A DNA stretch of 64,000 nucleotides from contig NC_085857.1 of assembly GCF_034702125.1 (NCBI RefSeq), forward strand, positions 51,765,238-51,829,237. Reading direction: 5' to 3'. Position numbers and translations under genes: made by a program. Origin of the DNA: Engraulis encrasicolus. Lineage: Eukaryota; Chordata; Actinopteri; Clupeiformes; Engraulidae. The notes beneath the pieces were generated by a model. That model made no database searches. It had not been told where the DNA came from and saw only the letters and a list, made by a program, of their open reading frames with translations. How positions within the stretch are numbered: the first letter of the stretch is position 1; every line of letters begins with the position of its first letter. This document shows, piece after piece, positions 30,250 through 45,334 of the stretch.

Positions 30250-30607
30250 TTGAAGGTACACCGCAGGAAATGGCCAAAAAAGGTACTGCAACTATGCTGC
30301 TCATTGAAACTGGGTTGCCTATTGCCAAATTTGATCTTTTCATGAAAGTTTACTGAGAAATAAACTAATATTTTCTAGTATGGCCCAAGTACAGTCATTT
30401 TTGCAGCCAAAAATGGTTATTTCCGGAAATTCAAAATGGCAGACCATGGAGAAGATCCCTTTTCACAAAAGAAAGCTGCAATTTTTCCAGTCATAATGAA
30501 TACTTTCGAAGGTGGTAGTAAGTATTCATGAAAAAGGTAACAGTAGTGAATGGGTAGCATGAATTCTGGAAATAAACAACTAAAAATCTTACACAGTGTA
30601 CCTTTAA
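30250..30607 (+). mobile_element. Family D element, copy 2
   Basis: Shares TACTGCAACTATGCTG, ATGGCAGACCATGGAGA and GGTAGCATGAATTCTGGA with the copy at 882, and ends ACACAGTGTACCTTTAA. Confidence 0.8.
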
Positions 30608-31854
30608 TATCCAGGCTGGTAAGACATCTTTGTCTGCAAAACTTTGACTGCAAAACAAAGAGTTTATTAGTTAAGTACTTTCCAAATATTCATGAAAAGG
30701 TCAAAATAGTTGTGCAAAACTGAAAAGCTATTATTTCATTAAGCCATCTTTCAAAACATAGACACCCTTTAGAATTTCTCACATTTTAATTTAAATTGGT
30801 CGTTAAATATGGTCTGATTTCACCAGAATCACACTAATGGATATATGATGTCTGCTTTGTCTTATACCACCCAAACAGTTGTATGTTATCAAATCTTTAT
30901 TCGCTAGAAGATCTAAGCATTCACAGGACAGCAAGACATGCAAGTACACCTTTGCATTCAGGTGTTGACCCTCCTTCAGTTGCAAAAACCTTAACCAGCC
31001 ATTTACTGTAGTTGCATATCAGATGGGCAAAACAATGAAGATTAACAGTCTCCCTCTTCTTTACAAAACGGCCCCTCTGCAGCAAGGTTGGAATGTCTGA
31101 AGTGAGCAGCTTTTTTTGAAGTCATGCCAGATCATCTCAATTGGGTATGTCAGGGCTTTGACAGGACTATTCCAGAATGTGTATTTTATTGTTAACAAGC
31201 AATTTTTAAGTCGAACAATGAACTTGTGAGTTCATTAATTCACTGATAATAGCAAATTGAAAAGGGCCTGAAGCACCAAGGTAGTCCAATAATGATGCTC
31301 CCAGTCCCATACTTTACAGTGGAGATGGGGTTTTGGTGAAAGTATGGTTATTCAATTTAAGATGACTTTGAATGTTCCCCTTAACAATTCAACTTTGTTT
31401 TCAATTTTGGTCTACAAAGTATTTAGCAGTAATTCTGTGCAGCATTTTTTTCACAAAGCTAAAAGCAATATTTTTTGGAAGAAAGAACCCCATTCTTGTT
31501 TATTTTTGTCACATGTTTCTGTGATTTCTGTCTTCAGTTAACCGTCTAGGATTGTTTTAGCTTCATTAAGGACACTGCTATGACTTTGGAGTATTTTTTG
31601 CAGGGCGATGACCACTTGAGACAGAAGCAACATTGCTAAACTTTCTCTAGCCATGCATTTGTGTACATCAAGACTTTTAGAAAGGGTTTTGTAGCCTTTT
31701 AGAGATTTATTTGTATTTTATTTTATAGGTTTTCAGAAGGCATTAAGGCATGGTGCACACAGGGGTGTCAGCTGACCAAATGAAATGTATCGATATATCA
31801 CAATATATTCTGATGATTGAATCGAATTGCATCGTATCGTATCAAATCGCATTC
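30608..31854. other. Intergenic, nothing recognised
   Basis: AT-rich. Phrases such as CCAGATCATCTCAATTGGGT (about 31128) and CAGTCCCATACTTTACAGTG (about 31301) suggest a decayed Tc1-type element on the minus strand, but I could not confirm catalytic motifs. Confidence 0.4.
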
Positions 31855-32198
31855 TTAAAGGTAAACTGTTCAGGAAATGTCAAAAAAGGTACTGCAACTA
31901 TGCTGCTCATTGAAACTGGGCTGCCTATTGCCAAATTTGATCTTTACATGAAGGTTTACTGAGTAATACACAAATATGTCATAGTATGGTCCAAATAGAG
32001 TCTATTTTTGGAAATTCTAAATGGCGGACCATGGAGGAGATCCCCCTTTTCATGTATGAAAAGTGCAATTTTTCCAGTCATAATGAATACTTAGAATTTG
32101 ATGGTGGTGGTATGTATTGATGAAAAAGGTAACATTAGTGAATGGGCAGCATGAATTCTGGAAATCAAGAACTAAAAATCTCACGCAGTGTCCCTGTA
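31855..32198 (+). mobile_element. Family D element, copy 3
   Basis: Starts TTAAAGGTAAACTGTTCAGG and shares the AACTATGCTGCTCATTGAAA and GGGCAGCATGAATTCTGGA blocks with copies 1, 2 and 5. Confidence 0.8.
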
Positions 32199-32749
32199 AG
32201 CTTAATTCTTAACTGGTGTGTATTTTAAACTGGACAGGGCAGCTTAAAGCCGGTTTCACATCAGAGCGTGGCGTGGCGGCGAGAGGACTGCGGTCTTTCT
32301 GTCGACTGTTCTAATCAGCCTTTCACACCGTCCTCGTCGGCGTGCGCGGCCTGTCCTGTTCAAACCCCCCGATGCTTTACAGCTTTTGTCTCTTTTGGTG
32401 TGTTTGGTTAATACCTCCAGTCAGATAATCGCCAAAGGAGTGGTATGTAAAAAGAAAAAAAAATAGTTTTGCGTCCAGAATTTGCGCTGCCCATTGTCAT
32501 ATGTTATCTTGCCTCCACCATCAGTTTCAAAATATTAATTTACACTGTTTTCTCGATCCATTTTTTTTTTTACAAGTAATAGACATCTTTGCTGCACAAC
32601 CTGTACTTTGGTCCGACAAGTTTTGTGAACAGGGCAACAGCTGTTGTTCAATTGAGCCACCGCATAACATGGACACTGACCTAAAAAAATAAATAAATAC
32701 TGTATGACCCCTCGCTCCAAGTCAAATATGAACAACTATGTTACATTAT
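32199..32749. other. Intergenic, nothing firm
   Basis: GC-rich text at 32250-32360 (GGCGTGGCGGCGAGAGGAC and so on) resembles the end of a DNA transposon, but the partner was not found. Confidence 0.4.
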
Positions 32750-33357
32750 AGGAGAACTCCACTTTTTTTTAACATTAAGGCCATTTTCTGAGTGGTCTGC
32801 AATGTTTTGGAGTCCCCCTCACCGTTTATTTCATGTTTGCCGCAGTCTCTGTTATTTGGCTTATTTGGATTTTATCTCAAACAGCTTTAGAATGGCCGTC
32901 TATGGGCACACGCAACTCTGTTCTTAAAATCACCTTTAACATTTGTTTTCAAGAATATGCAGCCCACCAAGTGTTCAGCAGTATTCACTGATGTTCCTTA
33001 ACATTTTTTGTAGCAAAATATGGCATCTGTCATGTTTTATGTGTGTTTTGTAGCAATTTGTAAATTAAGTTTCACTTTCACTTTCTTTCACAAAATGGCA
33101 AATACAAAATGACAGAAGCCATATTTCACCTTGAAACTTCTTAGGGACTGCTAGTGAACACCCCTAACCACTTTGTGAGCTGTAGACTTTCTAAAACAAA
33201 TGTTTAAGGTGATTTTAAGAACAGAGTTGCAGGTGCCCATAGACATCGATTCTAAAGCTGGTTGAGATAAAATCCATATCAGCTAAATAACAGAGATTGC
33301 AGCAAACATGAAATAGAAAATGGCCTTAATGTTCAAAAAAGTGGAGTTCCCCTTTAA
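32750..33357. mobile_element. Fold-back element family F, copy 1 (608 bp)
   Basis: Starts GGAGAACTCCACTTTTTT, ends AAAAAAGTGGAGTTCCCCTT. The two halves are inverted copies (ATTTCATGTTTGCCGCAGTC and its counterpart). Copies of 639 and 654 bp lie at 41837 and 55652. Confidence 0.85.
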
Positions 33358-34440
33358 AGAAGGATTTTCTGGTCTTTGGGCCACCATACACCTTACCCAG
33401 TCCAACTCCTGTGACCTTTCCATTAGCTAAAATACTTGTGTCCCCACAGACATCTTCATTTCAAGTTTTACCACATTTTGATCGAGGTTCAGACTACCAC
33501 AATACTGGCTGTGTGTTTTTGTTCAAGGTGTTTTCACAGTTTTTACAGTATAACAGGATAGAAACAAGAAAACGTTTCATTTATGATCATTATGGAAACC
33601 AATCTGTAAAATCTTCATCTTTTGCTGCTATACTTCTTCTGCTATAGTTTTCTGCACTGCTCTGCGATACGATAGTGCCCAACTCTTTCCCCCATAAATT
33701 ACCATCCCAAGAAAACGTTTCTGCACAATCTCTTATCTTCATCATTTGCTGCTATACTTTTTACAATTTAAGTTTAGACTAATATTTCAACACTTTGAAG
33801 AGTTCCCTGCACTGCTCTGCAATACGACAGTGCCCAACTCCTCCCCCCATGAGCTCCTCCCCTTTGCGCTTGTGTGAGGCTCTTGTCTCTCACTCTTTAC
33901 CGTGGTGCCATCAACAAGCCTACTAATTTGACTAGTCTGTTGTGTAGATAGGTAAACTAGCATAGGTCAACTGTAGCATCGCCTACTGTACATTACTAGA
34001 TTTATTGATGAGTCAATCAATCAAATTAACAACAGCTGAGAGATGACCATGGAAACGTTTCCATAACTGTTATTTTTTCGTTTTATCAATAGTGCTAAGG
34101 TTAATCAGAAGTGCATATTCTCGTGTATATTACGCAACATCTAGGCCTAGGTCAAAGACGTGCAAAATGGCATTGTCATTCAGTGTAACGGATGCCTTCT
34201 GCTGACTGTAACTGTTAAAAACTCTTTTTATTTATTTATTGTTACAGGGAATTCATGAAAGCCTCGGCTGTCATCCATTCACTTGAAACGATTTAAAAAT
34301 CATGTTTTTTTTTGCAGTTACAGTCGGCGGAAGGTGTACACTGAATGACAAAGACGTCTTTGACCCATCTCAATTGTGGTGCGGATTTAACATTTAATCA
34401 ATCACGGTAGAAAATAAATGTACATTGTTCATGGCAAATA
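33358..34440. other. Intergenic, nothing recognised
   Basis: Contains an internal direct repeat: TGCACTGCTCTGCGATACGA (about 33653) recurs as TGCACTGCTCTGCAATACGA (about 33809). No coding signature. Confidence 0.5.
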
Positions 34441-35726
34441 CAGTGAGGCAAATAAGTATTTGATATTTTACTGATTTTGTTGGTTTGGCCACTAATAAAG
34501 ACATGATCAGTCTATAATGTTAATGATAAAATGTATTCTAATATGGAGAGACAGAATATCAAAAACAAAAGAAAAAAGAAAAAATTGACCCCTTTAGCCA
34601 AAGACGACAAATAGAAGACAATGTTTGCGGATATAGGCTATTAGAAGGGATTTTGTCCACTTTTCTTTGCAAGTAATCTCTAAATCATTTAAGTTTTATG
34701 GCTGTAGCTTGGCAAATGGGAGCTTCAATTCCCTCCATAGGATTATTATAGAGTTCATGTTTGGAAGCTGTCTAGGCCACTTCATGACTTTAAGGTGCTT
34801 CTTTTTGAGCCACTCCTTCGTTGCTTTGGCTGCATGGCCTGTTGTGGATTATCGTCATGGAGCATATTGGAAGCCCCATCCATGGCTCACCTTCAGTCTA
34901 GTGGCCGTGGGAAGGAGGTTGGCACTCAACATCGAACGTTTACATGTCTCCCTCCATGCATTTGTTGACGATGTGAAGTTGTCCTGTGCCTTGGCCAGAC
35001 AAACAACCTCAAAACATGTTACCACTTTCATGCATGCTGTTGAGGAAGGTGTTCTTTGGATCATAGGCAGCATTTCTCTGCCATTAACACAATTCAATGT
35101 GTTTTGAGAAAAACAGTTTAATTTCCACGTCATCTGATTACAGCCCCTCCCAATCATATCCTAATCCAGTTTGATGTTCATTGGCAAACCTCAGGTGAGC
35201 CTGAACAGGTTCCTCCTGAAGCAGGGGGAGGCTACCATACATACACAGCAGGATCCACTGTGGTATTAAGAGTTTCCAATAGTTTACTTAGTGATTGAGG
35301 TCCCAGCTGTCTTGAGATCATTGCCTAGTTCTTCCCATACAGCTTTTGGGTGCTTTACCTCCGTTTTCCTGGTTATTGAATCCCCACAAAGTTAAATCGT
35401 GTATGGAACCACAGGCAGACCTATGATTGATGGTCATTGTGTATGTCTTACAATTTGGAAGAAATGCAGCAGCCTTGTTGAGGTCTAAAATGTTGTCCCT
35501 GACATCCTTTGACAGCTTTTTGGTCCGTCCCATGTTGGCGTGTTTACGGTTTTTGATTGATTGACTGATAATAGTATGGACTGTTTTCTGCATATTCAAT
35601 TTTCCTTTCATGCTGATTACTTTTTATAGACGTGTTCAATTCAGAAGTTGATTGGAAGTGCCCATCTGATCTGCGGGACACAAACTCTTAATGGTTGACA
35701 GGGGATCAAATACTTATTTCCCTCAA
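34441..35726 (-). mobile_element. Decayed Tc1-type element (1.29 kb)
   Basis: Ends CAGTGAGGCAAATAAGTATT and, on the right, AATACTTATTTCCCTCAATG, a known form of fish Tc1-like inverted repeat. The transposase is on the minus strand and heavily broken. Confidence 0.85.
34700..35611 (-). pseudogene. Tc1-type transposase relic
   Basis: The minus strand reads MGRTKKLSKDVRDNILDLNK (N-terminal helix-turn-helix region) and, further on, fragments around a WGFQYAP stretch. Stops and frameshifts break it into pieces, and no complete catalytic triad can be read. Confidence 0.8.
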
Positions 35727-35764
35727 TGAAATATCAGGCCTCAAATTAACCGTGTGGGCACTAG

Positions 35765-37488
35765 GGGCGGAATTCTCCCGTCTCCACTTAAGTCGGTTTT
35801 ACGCGCGCATATTTTACGCGGTCTTATCTTGCGCGTATTCTCCCCTCTGGAACGTCGCCACACCCCTCGCGCTTAACTCAGAAAAACAGCTATATATGCT
35901 AAATGGGGGGATGAGTCTCCGCCAAGTTCATCAGTTGTGGCTACAAAGAAACTATGGAGCATGGATTTTCAGATCAACCATGTGAAAACCTCGGCAGTCC
36001 ATTGAGATCCAACACTGAACTTTAACTTTGAATTTAAAACCACGTGCCAAAAGTCCTCTTGCAAAAGCGTTTCAAAATCTAACCTCCGCTCCTTTTCACA
36101 AACACAAGGTGAGTAGTGGAGGTGAGATAGTGAGATGTAAACGCAATGTGTACTTTTGGCGGGAACTCAGCTGAGCGTTTTGGTTGGGGAACAGGTTGAT
36201 TTAAATAATAAACATGATTAAACGTTTTGTTAAAAATTGAGTTTGGCGTGTTGCCTGGACAATTCCGGAAATCAAAAACTGATTTAAAATGCTGATCATT
36301 CCCACAGTTAAACAAACACATTGTATTTGCTGACTTTTAAAAGTGCTTCTCCGCTTCTCTGTACAGCAAGGTGACATTAATATCATTGGAAATATGTGGA
36401 TCTCAGCTGTCCGTCAGCATATTACACTTAGGCTACATGCATGCTGAAGAATGAACAAGGAAATCGATCGTCATGAAAAAACGGAGACTTTATGTTCTGT
36501 CGCAAACATTGGAATTAATTGGACATGGGCATGCAATGCCAAGCCAGGACTTAAACGCGCAGCTGATGGGGTGTAATAGAGACCAGAATCGAAATGCCAA
36601 AGATATGCTCTGATATGTAGGCCTACCTTTTTACGTTTAGCTGTAATGACATTCAGGAAATATTTTCTGCCTTACAAAAACAGATAGGACAACCTGTAGC
36701 CTACCTCAGTATGTGGTGGTTTTGTATGTCGGGCATCAGTTCAGAAAGTTTAATAGGTTACATGCACATATGCATGAGTTCCAATAAATCACAAAAGTGG
36801 AGGAGTTGCAATAAAAACCCTTTACTTAACGTCGTGGCTACAACATAGTAAAAATGGTGAAGGTTGTTTTTGAATAGGCATACTTTGGGTGGTTGTTGGG
36901 ACGACTGGAACAGCGGTCTTTAGTCTGACGTGCCTTGTCAATTTAGCCCACTTGTGCATGGTGCAACGAGGTGTTTTTGGTTTTGGTTACCGTCCGTGGA
37001 GACAACATGATGATCCTCATACTGATGAATTAATTACCTGCTTTTGTTTGTAAGTTCACCGATATGAGAACATGCTCTGGGCAGCTGGTCATATTTTGTC
37101 ACAATTAATGCAGGATGTTTATGTGGAACTGTGAATGAATTTCGATTCGGACTCACGCTGATGGTAAGGAACATCAACAAAGCATACCGTGTAACATGTT
37201 CAAAATGCGAGCCAAGCGAGCATCAAATGCAATATTACATTTTACCTCATAGTGGCGCTTGACCTTACTACAGCCCTTTGATGCGCGTAAAGGCAAACAC
37301 GCTTAAGTGGACGGGAGAATCCGCTTAGGATTGATTAACATGGGGAACTCCCTGATTTTGGCCTGGCCCCACCCAAAGTGCGCAAGTGATGAAATCGCGC
37401 TTAAGCCCCGCTTACTCACTGGCTTGAGCAAGCTCGGAGGCGCTGTTGTGCGCTTTTTTTGACTTAAGCGGGTGGGAGAATTCCGCCC
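35765..37488. mobile_element. Unclassified 1.7-kb element with GGGCGGAATTCTCCC inverted ends
   Basis: Left end GGGCGGAATTCTCCCGTCTC, right end GGTGGGAGAATTCCGCCC. Sub-terminal TTAAG(C/T)(C/G)G and GCGC motifs recur on both sides. No transposase frame inside, and no convincing target duplication, so the superfamily is open. Confidence 0.72.
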
Positions 37489-39017
37489 TTGATGATTGGA
37501 ACACCCTTAAGTAGAGGGTACCGTAAGGTCATTTTGTCCCAAAGCTGTTTTTGAGTCCCTCCTATTTTATCTTTTAAAGTCTGAATGCCCTACTTTTTTG
37601 GAATACACAGTACAGTTCCCAAATATCAATTATAACTCCCCAAGCATACATAGTTTCCAACATCTGGAACCCCAAAGTGGCAACTCTTCATCACGCGTTT
37701 CACAAATTCAGTTTTTAAGGCTTAATACAGCCAAAAATAATCAAGGCATGCCATTTGTAAGTACATCATCTGGTAGACAGGGTCATATTGAGGGGCCATG
37801 GTGATTTTTAGGCCCGTATCTTACTTCAAATTAAAACCAGAGGTGTCAAAATCTGCTTATAAATTTTGAATGCAAAAAGTTGAAAAGTGGGCACCCCAAC
37901 TTTAGAGGGCTTCTTCTCCGCAACCGTTGGACGTAGGGTGCTGATACTTGGTATTCTTTCAATTGACATCAAAAGGTACCTGTATGTGAGATATCGGGTA
38001 AATCGGAGGGGGTCACCTGGGGAGACTCTAGGGAATCATGTGAATTGACATGGAATGACCCCAAAGGGAAAATCATAGCCTGCGCAAAGTTTGCTAATTG
38101 AGCCAATTACCATGAAAGTGGGTCTTTCAGGTAAGCATTTAACCAAAGAAGGTGGATCTAACAAGAAGCGTCATTTTGTTTCCTTTCCGGTATCCACTTC
38201 ATGTCGGGTGAACGCCCCTTTAGGAGACCTTCGGTTAGGAGACCTTCGGAGTCCTGAGGTTGAGAATCAATTAAGTCCCCTTAGCGCTGTAGATGGCAGT
38301 AGCGCACGTCTTGCGCAAACACTTCAAAAAGAGAAGAAGAAGTAGGGGACAACGCCCCCTTAGGAGACCCAACTTGAGCAGACCAGAGCCATTTAATAAC
38401 AGAGTTGCGCAAACGGGGGACCAGGAAGTCGGTTGGTGATGTGATTCGCGTAGATTAAAATGTTTCTTAACAGTAAACTTCTGTTCGTTGGAAACTAACA
38501 CAGAACCATCACATACCAAACAAAGATTAAGTACAAACAAATTACATTACCTTTACCACATTTTCTGTGTTCTACGGCCACCTCCTGGAACTAAGTAACT
38601 TCTAATAGAACTAAAGTCAATGGGGATTTCCATGTTAACGCTCCGTGAGGCTCCATGAGAGCCGCCATTGCTGTGGAAAGATTGGTCCATAGAGGTCTAT
38701 GGGAGTGGCGTAACTCTGATATTAGATGGCTCTGGAGACACGTTTTTGCATCGAGTGGGCGTGTTTTGCGATATCTTGGTTTAATTCAGTATTTTTGATT
38801 TAACCTTCTATGAAACTCTTAACATGACTCAAAGTGCCTTTGACCAAATTGGTTATGGTGCCTGTAGCTAAATGGTCGGAATTCCTCTTTAACAAATATT
38901 TCTTAAGGTCTTGTCTTATGTTGTTAAATTTGGAGGGAATCAGAAGGCTATGCCTCACGAGTCTCTGTGGCATTCAACATCTTGGGTAATAGAAATAACT
39001 GCAGGCGATTATTATAT
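37489..39017. other. Intergenic; a possible further GGTCATT...AATGACCCC element
   Basis: 37520-38065 begins AAGGTCATTTTGTCCC and ends TGACATGGAATGACCCC, which may be another member of the GGGTCATTTCACG fold-back group. 38200-38400 has short repeats of CCCCTTAGGAGAC. No gene. Confidence 0.4.
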
Positions 39018-39525
39018 CAGGGGTGGAAAGCAACTAAATTACATTTACTCAGGTATTGTAATTCAGTAGCTTTCATGAGTACATGTCAAGTACTTTTTAA
39101 CATTAGAACTTTTACTTATACTTCAGTACATTTTGGACCAAGTATATAACTCAATTACACTGGAACCTGGCCTGAGTAAGGAGTAAAAAACATGGACTGC
39201 AAAATAAAAAAATAATCTGGTGGAAATTAAAGATTACACAGGACTGTAAACAGTATTTCCACCATTGTATTTTTACTTGTACTGGTGCCAAGCAAGAGAT
39301 AGAGGTTATGAGAGACGATGTAAGAAAAAGACACATTGAATTCTCGAGAGGAAAGCATTTGTTAAAAAATAAATATTTTATGTACTTTTACTCAAATTAC
39401 ATTTTAAGTGAAGTACTTTTTACTTCAAGTAGATGTTAAGATAGGTACTTTTACTTGAGTAGGATTTAGGCAAAGCAAAGATTCTTTCACTTCAGTATAC
39501 CTTTTCTTTACGCTTTCCACCTCTG
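39018..39525. mobile_element. MITE with CAGGGGTGGAAAG / CTTTCCACCTCTG ends (508 bp)
   Basis: Many TACTTTTACTT-type motifs internally, as in a very common fish MITE family. The terminal match is clear; target duplication is not. Confidence 0.8.
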
Positions 39526-39579
39526 GCCATCAGACACTTAACTCAAACTCATCTGCAGCAAGCAGTAGTTGAGTACGTT

Positions 39580-39585
39580 TTTATT
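39580..39585 (-). terminator. Candidate polyadenylation signal of gene C
   Basis: AATAAA on the minus strand about 200 nt beyond the stop codon of gene C. Confidence 0.4.
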
Positions 39586-39786
39586 CCATGGTGTATTTCT
39601 AGCAATTCCCTGTTTGACGCTTATGTGCGTCAACAATTTCAGTTCAGCCACGAAGTACTGTGGGTTTCACGGTAATGCTTCAGTTCATGTGTGCAAGAAG
39701 TACCATAAGGATCACAGTAGCAGTCTCTAAGTTGTGGATGCCCTGCCATCGCGTTGTTTGCATCCATCAGTGATGCCAGCTGTCCA

Positions 39787-41397
<1,611 letters not shown>

Positions 41398-41445
41398 CTA
41401 AAAACACATTAAAAGACAAAAAAAACGGATCACACTGAATTACAA

Positions 41446-41805
41446 TGGGTCATTTTATCGTGAAATCAGACACTTTGGGGCCCGGCCGATACAGATTTTA
41501 ATAAAACTGTGTGTGTTTAGTGGCAAGGTAGAACCTCAGTACTGAATAAACACAAATCTGGCACTGATATCAAATGAGGAATGGACTAGGAAAGGTTTAA
41601 TTAAGAGGGTAGGACACAATCCATTCATCCTTGATTATGACCATATAAATCACAAAGAGATGGGTTTGACGTTGTTTGAAAGCTCTATTTTGGCTCTACA
41701 AATTACTCAAAACAACATGGAACACAATAGTTATCCCAGTAGCTGTTTATAGCTTTTCTGATATTCAATATTTAATATTTTTAATACCTCGTAAATAATA
41801 AGAGA
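41446..41805 (+). mobile_element. Single arm of the GGGTCATTT fold-back family
   Basis: GTGAAATCAGACACTTTGGGG, then GGCAAGGTAGAACC and GTTGTTTGAAAGCTC, matching the left arm at 27059-27540. The second arm is absent. Confidence 0.7.
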
Positions 41806-41836
41806 TTGAAATAATGATATATATTCGTTTATTACT

Positions 41837-42475
41837 TAAAGGAGAACTCCACTTTTTTGAACATTAAGGCCATTTTCTGAGTGGTCTACAATGTTTTAGA
41901 GTCCCCCTCACCGTTTATTTCATGTTTGCTGCAGTCTCTGTTATTTGGTTTATTTGGATTTGAGATCAACCAGCTTTAGAATGGCTATCTATGGGCACCT
42001 GCAACTCTGTTCTTAAAATCACCTTTAACATTTGTTTTCAAGAATATGCAACTCACCAAGTCTTCAGCAGTATTCACTGGTGTTCCTTAACAATTTTTGT
42101 AGCGAAATATGGCATCTGTCGTGTTTTATGTAGCAATTTGTAAATTAAGTTTCACTTTCACTTTCTTTCACAAAATGGCAAATAAAAAATGACAGAAGCC
42201 ATATTTCGCCTTGAAACTTGTTAGGGACTGCTAGTAAACACCCCTAACCACTTTGTGAGCTGTAGACTTTCGAAAACAAATGTTTAAGGTGATTTTAAGA
42301 ACAGAGTTGCAGGTGCTCATAGACGGCCATTCTAAAGCTGGTTGAGATCAAATCCAAATCAGCAAAATAACAGAGACTGCAGCAAACATGAAATAAACGG
42401 TGAGGGGGACTCTAAAACATTGCAGACCACTCAGAAAATGGCCTTAATGTTAAAAAAACTGGACTTCTCCTTTAA
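41837..42475. mobile_element. Fold-back element family F, copy 2 (639 bp)
   Basis: Starts TAAAGGAGAACTCCACTTTT, ends CTGGACTTCTCCTTTAA. Long inverted halves as in the copies at 32750 and 55652. Confidence 0.87.
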
Positions 42476-42668
42476 TATACACCAGTAAAATTCATTCAAA
42501 ATGGCAGATATCGAGAAGATCCACCTTTTCATGTATAACTTCATAGTTTAACTACTTTTCTTATGACTTCGATGGTAGTGGTAAGTATTTGTGAAAAAGG
42601 TTAAAATGATCAATGGGAAGCATGAATACTGGAAGAAACTGCAACAAATATTACACAGTGCACCTAAG
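42476..42668 (+). mobile_element. Family D element, copy 4 (3' half only)
   Basis: From AAAATGGCAGATATCGAGA to ACACAGTGCACCTAA; directly abuts the fold-back element, which may have inserted into it. Confidence 0.65.
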
Positions 42669-43616
42669 AGGTGGGCGATATTGGAAAAAAATATTACGTT
42701 TTTTTAACATACAATCTCGATTTCCACTTTTTTTTATCATGATTTTCAATTAAAAAAAAACAGGCAATCTAAGGCAACAACCCTTTCTGGGCAGATTGGA
42801 ATGAATATTTGCCATTTTGCATGCAAACATTGAAAAAAACTAAAAAATGTGAAGGTTTCTGTAATCCATTTTCACCTGACTTTACCATGAGTGATTATTT
42901 CCCCCTCACTGAAGTGTTATTTCATGTGTGCATGCTTGCCGTCACCTACACTCAGACTAAGGCTATTATGCAACCATGTTTTTTGGCGATAACTGGAAAA
43001 AATGTTGGTGCTGTTTCTTTCTACTTTTTATGGTGAAATCCAAACATGAACATACAATTACCGACCAACCCTTTACAAACCACAATTAATATTACCAATT
43101 TTAAGTGGAAAAATGTAAAAAATTATATTATGAAGGTTTGATGTTTTGGGAATTTTTCTCTATTTATTCGTACATTTAGAGGTGATTCAATAAAAAAATG
43201 TCTAAGTCTAGTATTCCTTTAATGTTTACCCTCTAATATGAGCCCATAGCCATCTTCCTTGCATCTTATTTATACCCTCCATTGACTCCAAAAGCTTTAC
43301 TGGTCTTGAATATATTTATATTTATTCAATCAACTCAATCAACTGTAGCCCATTAAGAGCCAGACCCATTACCTACAGGTGGGCATGACACACTAAACAG
43401 AAATGATAGAATTGGCATCCCAGGTGACTGTCACAAATAACACATCCTTTCATCTAGATCCCTACCTCCATACCCAGAGCACACCATATACAGAGGAAAC
43501 CACTGTGCACTACAACGGATGCCACAGGCCAAATTGCCACAAAGCACCACAGTGGATCCCACATAAACCACACAGCACCAAGGTGGATCGGACTGCAGCA
43601 CGGCAGATGCCACATT
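42669..43616. other. Intergenic, nothing recognised
   Basis: AT-rich DNA without a gene or a repeat I can name. Confidence 0.5.
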
Positions 43617-43927
43617 TAGTGAAGTGAAAGTGAAGTGAAAGCCCAACTGGGAAAGTCCAACTCCCGTTGTCATTGTGACACAGCACTCCACAGCACATTG
43701 CACACAACACAATTGCATTTATGCCTCACCCATGCAAGGGGGCAGCCACCAATGGCACCCCAAGGGAGCAGTGCGGCAGGATGGTACCCTGCTCAGGGTA
43801 CCTCAGTCATGGAGGAGGATGGCGGAGCACACTGGTTAATTTCTTTCCCTACCAACATGGTGGGTCGGGAGTCGAACCAGCAACCTTTGGGCTACAAGTC
43901 TGACGCACTAACCGCTTACCCATGACA
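43617..43927 (-). mobile_element. tRNA-derived SINE (about 310 bp)
   Basis: Minus strand: GGGTAAGCGGTTAGTGCGTC (A-box region), GCTGGTTCGACTCCCG (B box), then a body with GGTACCCTGAGCAGGGTACC and a CACTTTCACTTC tail. Clear RNA polymerase III promoter structure. Confidence 0.82.
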
Positions 43928-45334
43928 CACCCGTGACTAGTTAATACATGAACAGGCCACACAGCAGCACGGCAGATGCTATATACATGTGTGGTCAAAA
44001 TGATAGTTCTATTTCAAAGGTGGGTAAATGTCAAATTTCTTCAAGTAGATTGTTTTTTCTTGAGCAAAAATGCATTGGGGACGCTGGAAATTCACTGCAC
44101 AATCACTGCACATTGTATTTTCAAAGCAAGAACATTGGCAATGTTCATAGAAATATCAGCGCTGACATCTGTCTTTGAAAGCTCAAAAATGTTCTGTGCA
44201 AACAAACAAATTTTTGAAAATTAAAATTTGGTGCATGGAGTCAACCAGTCAAGTCTGGCACTGGTCAACAGGTACAGGAGCCCAGGTTAATTGTACTTCA
44301 TTAGGGCTCAAGCACGGAGCTCAAGGTATTGCAGATGATAAAATGCAAAGGGGTATTTTGATATCTTGTAAGATTACAAAATGGCAGCTTGATGAATTAA
44401 GGTTGATTAATTTACGTGTCTAATTTTAAAAATCAAAACAAATATTTCGCAATGTTTATCAACGAAAAAAACTCACAATTGCATGTAAATATTGAATATG
44501 CACAACTCCAAAACAGCCCCACCCCTTAATCGTCCCATGGGCTCTCTGGCGCCCCCCTAATGCATAGGCCTATGGGGCGGGGCCGGTATAACGTACAGCG
44601 AGAGACTCCAATTTTTTTGGGGTGTGTATCTCATTAAGATGAACAAAAAAAGTCATGGGATGCCATGGCCACGCCCAACAGGAAGTGAGATAATTGGACA
44701 TACATGGACTTTGAAGTACTCTTCATGACCTTTACACTCAATCCGTATCATTTCAATGTGGATATGATCTCAAGACATAGCAGATAAAGAATTGCGAATG
44801 AAGTTTCAATATGTTTTAAGAAAACTAGATGGCGGCTTGATGATTTTTGATGAATAATTTAATTAATTACAATTGTACTTCATTACAATTGTAGCTTACT
44901 TCATTACACTTGGGGGCCGACATAAAATACGCTGATATAATACAATGGACCTAGGTTGAAATACCCGTTGACCATTACCGTACTTTGGTGAACTTCATGC
45001 ACCGCAGATGTGAAACTGTTAATCGGCACGATGGTTATGTAACAAAATATTAGTTCAGGATGCTCAACAATGTTGAATTTTCAAGAATTTGTTAGTTTGT
45101 AATGTACAGAACATTTTTGAGTTTCCAAAGGCAGATGTCAGCATTACTATTTTTATGACCATGCATTTCTTCGCTTTCTGTTAATATTATAAAATTGAAT
45201 TCTTTTTTCAACATTTTCCTGCTTTAACCCTGTGAGACCTGAACCATGAAAGCAATGACAGAAAATTCAATTTTTTTGGAATTTGCCTCAATATTGGTCC
45301 CTTATAAGAAATGTGAAAAAAAATGAAAATTTTG

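Noticed and set aside
43840..43927. Functional tRNA gene
   Set aside because: A and B boxes are present but the sequence does not fold into a full cloverleaf by eye and continues into a SINE body with a tail.
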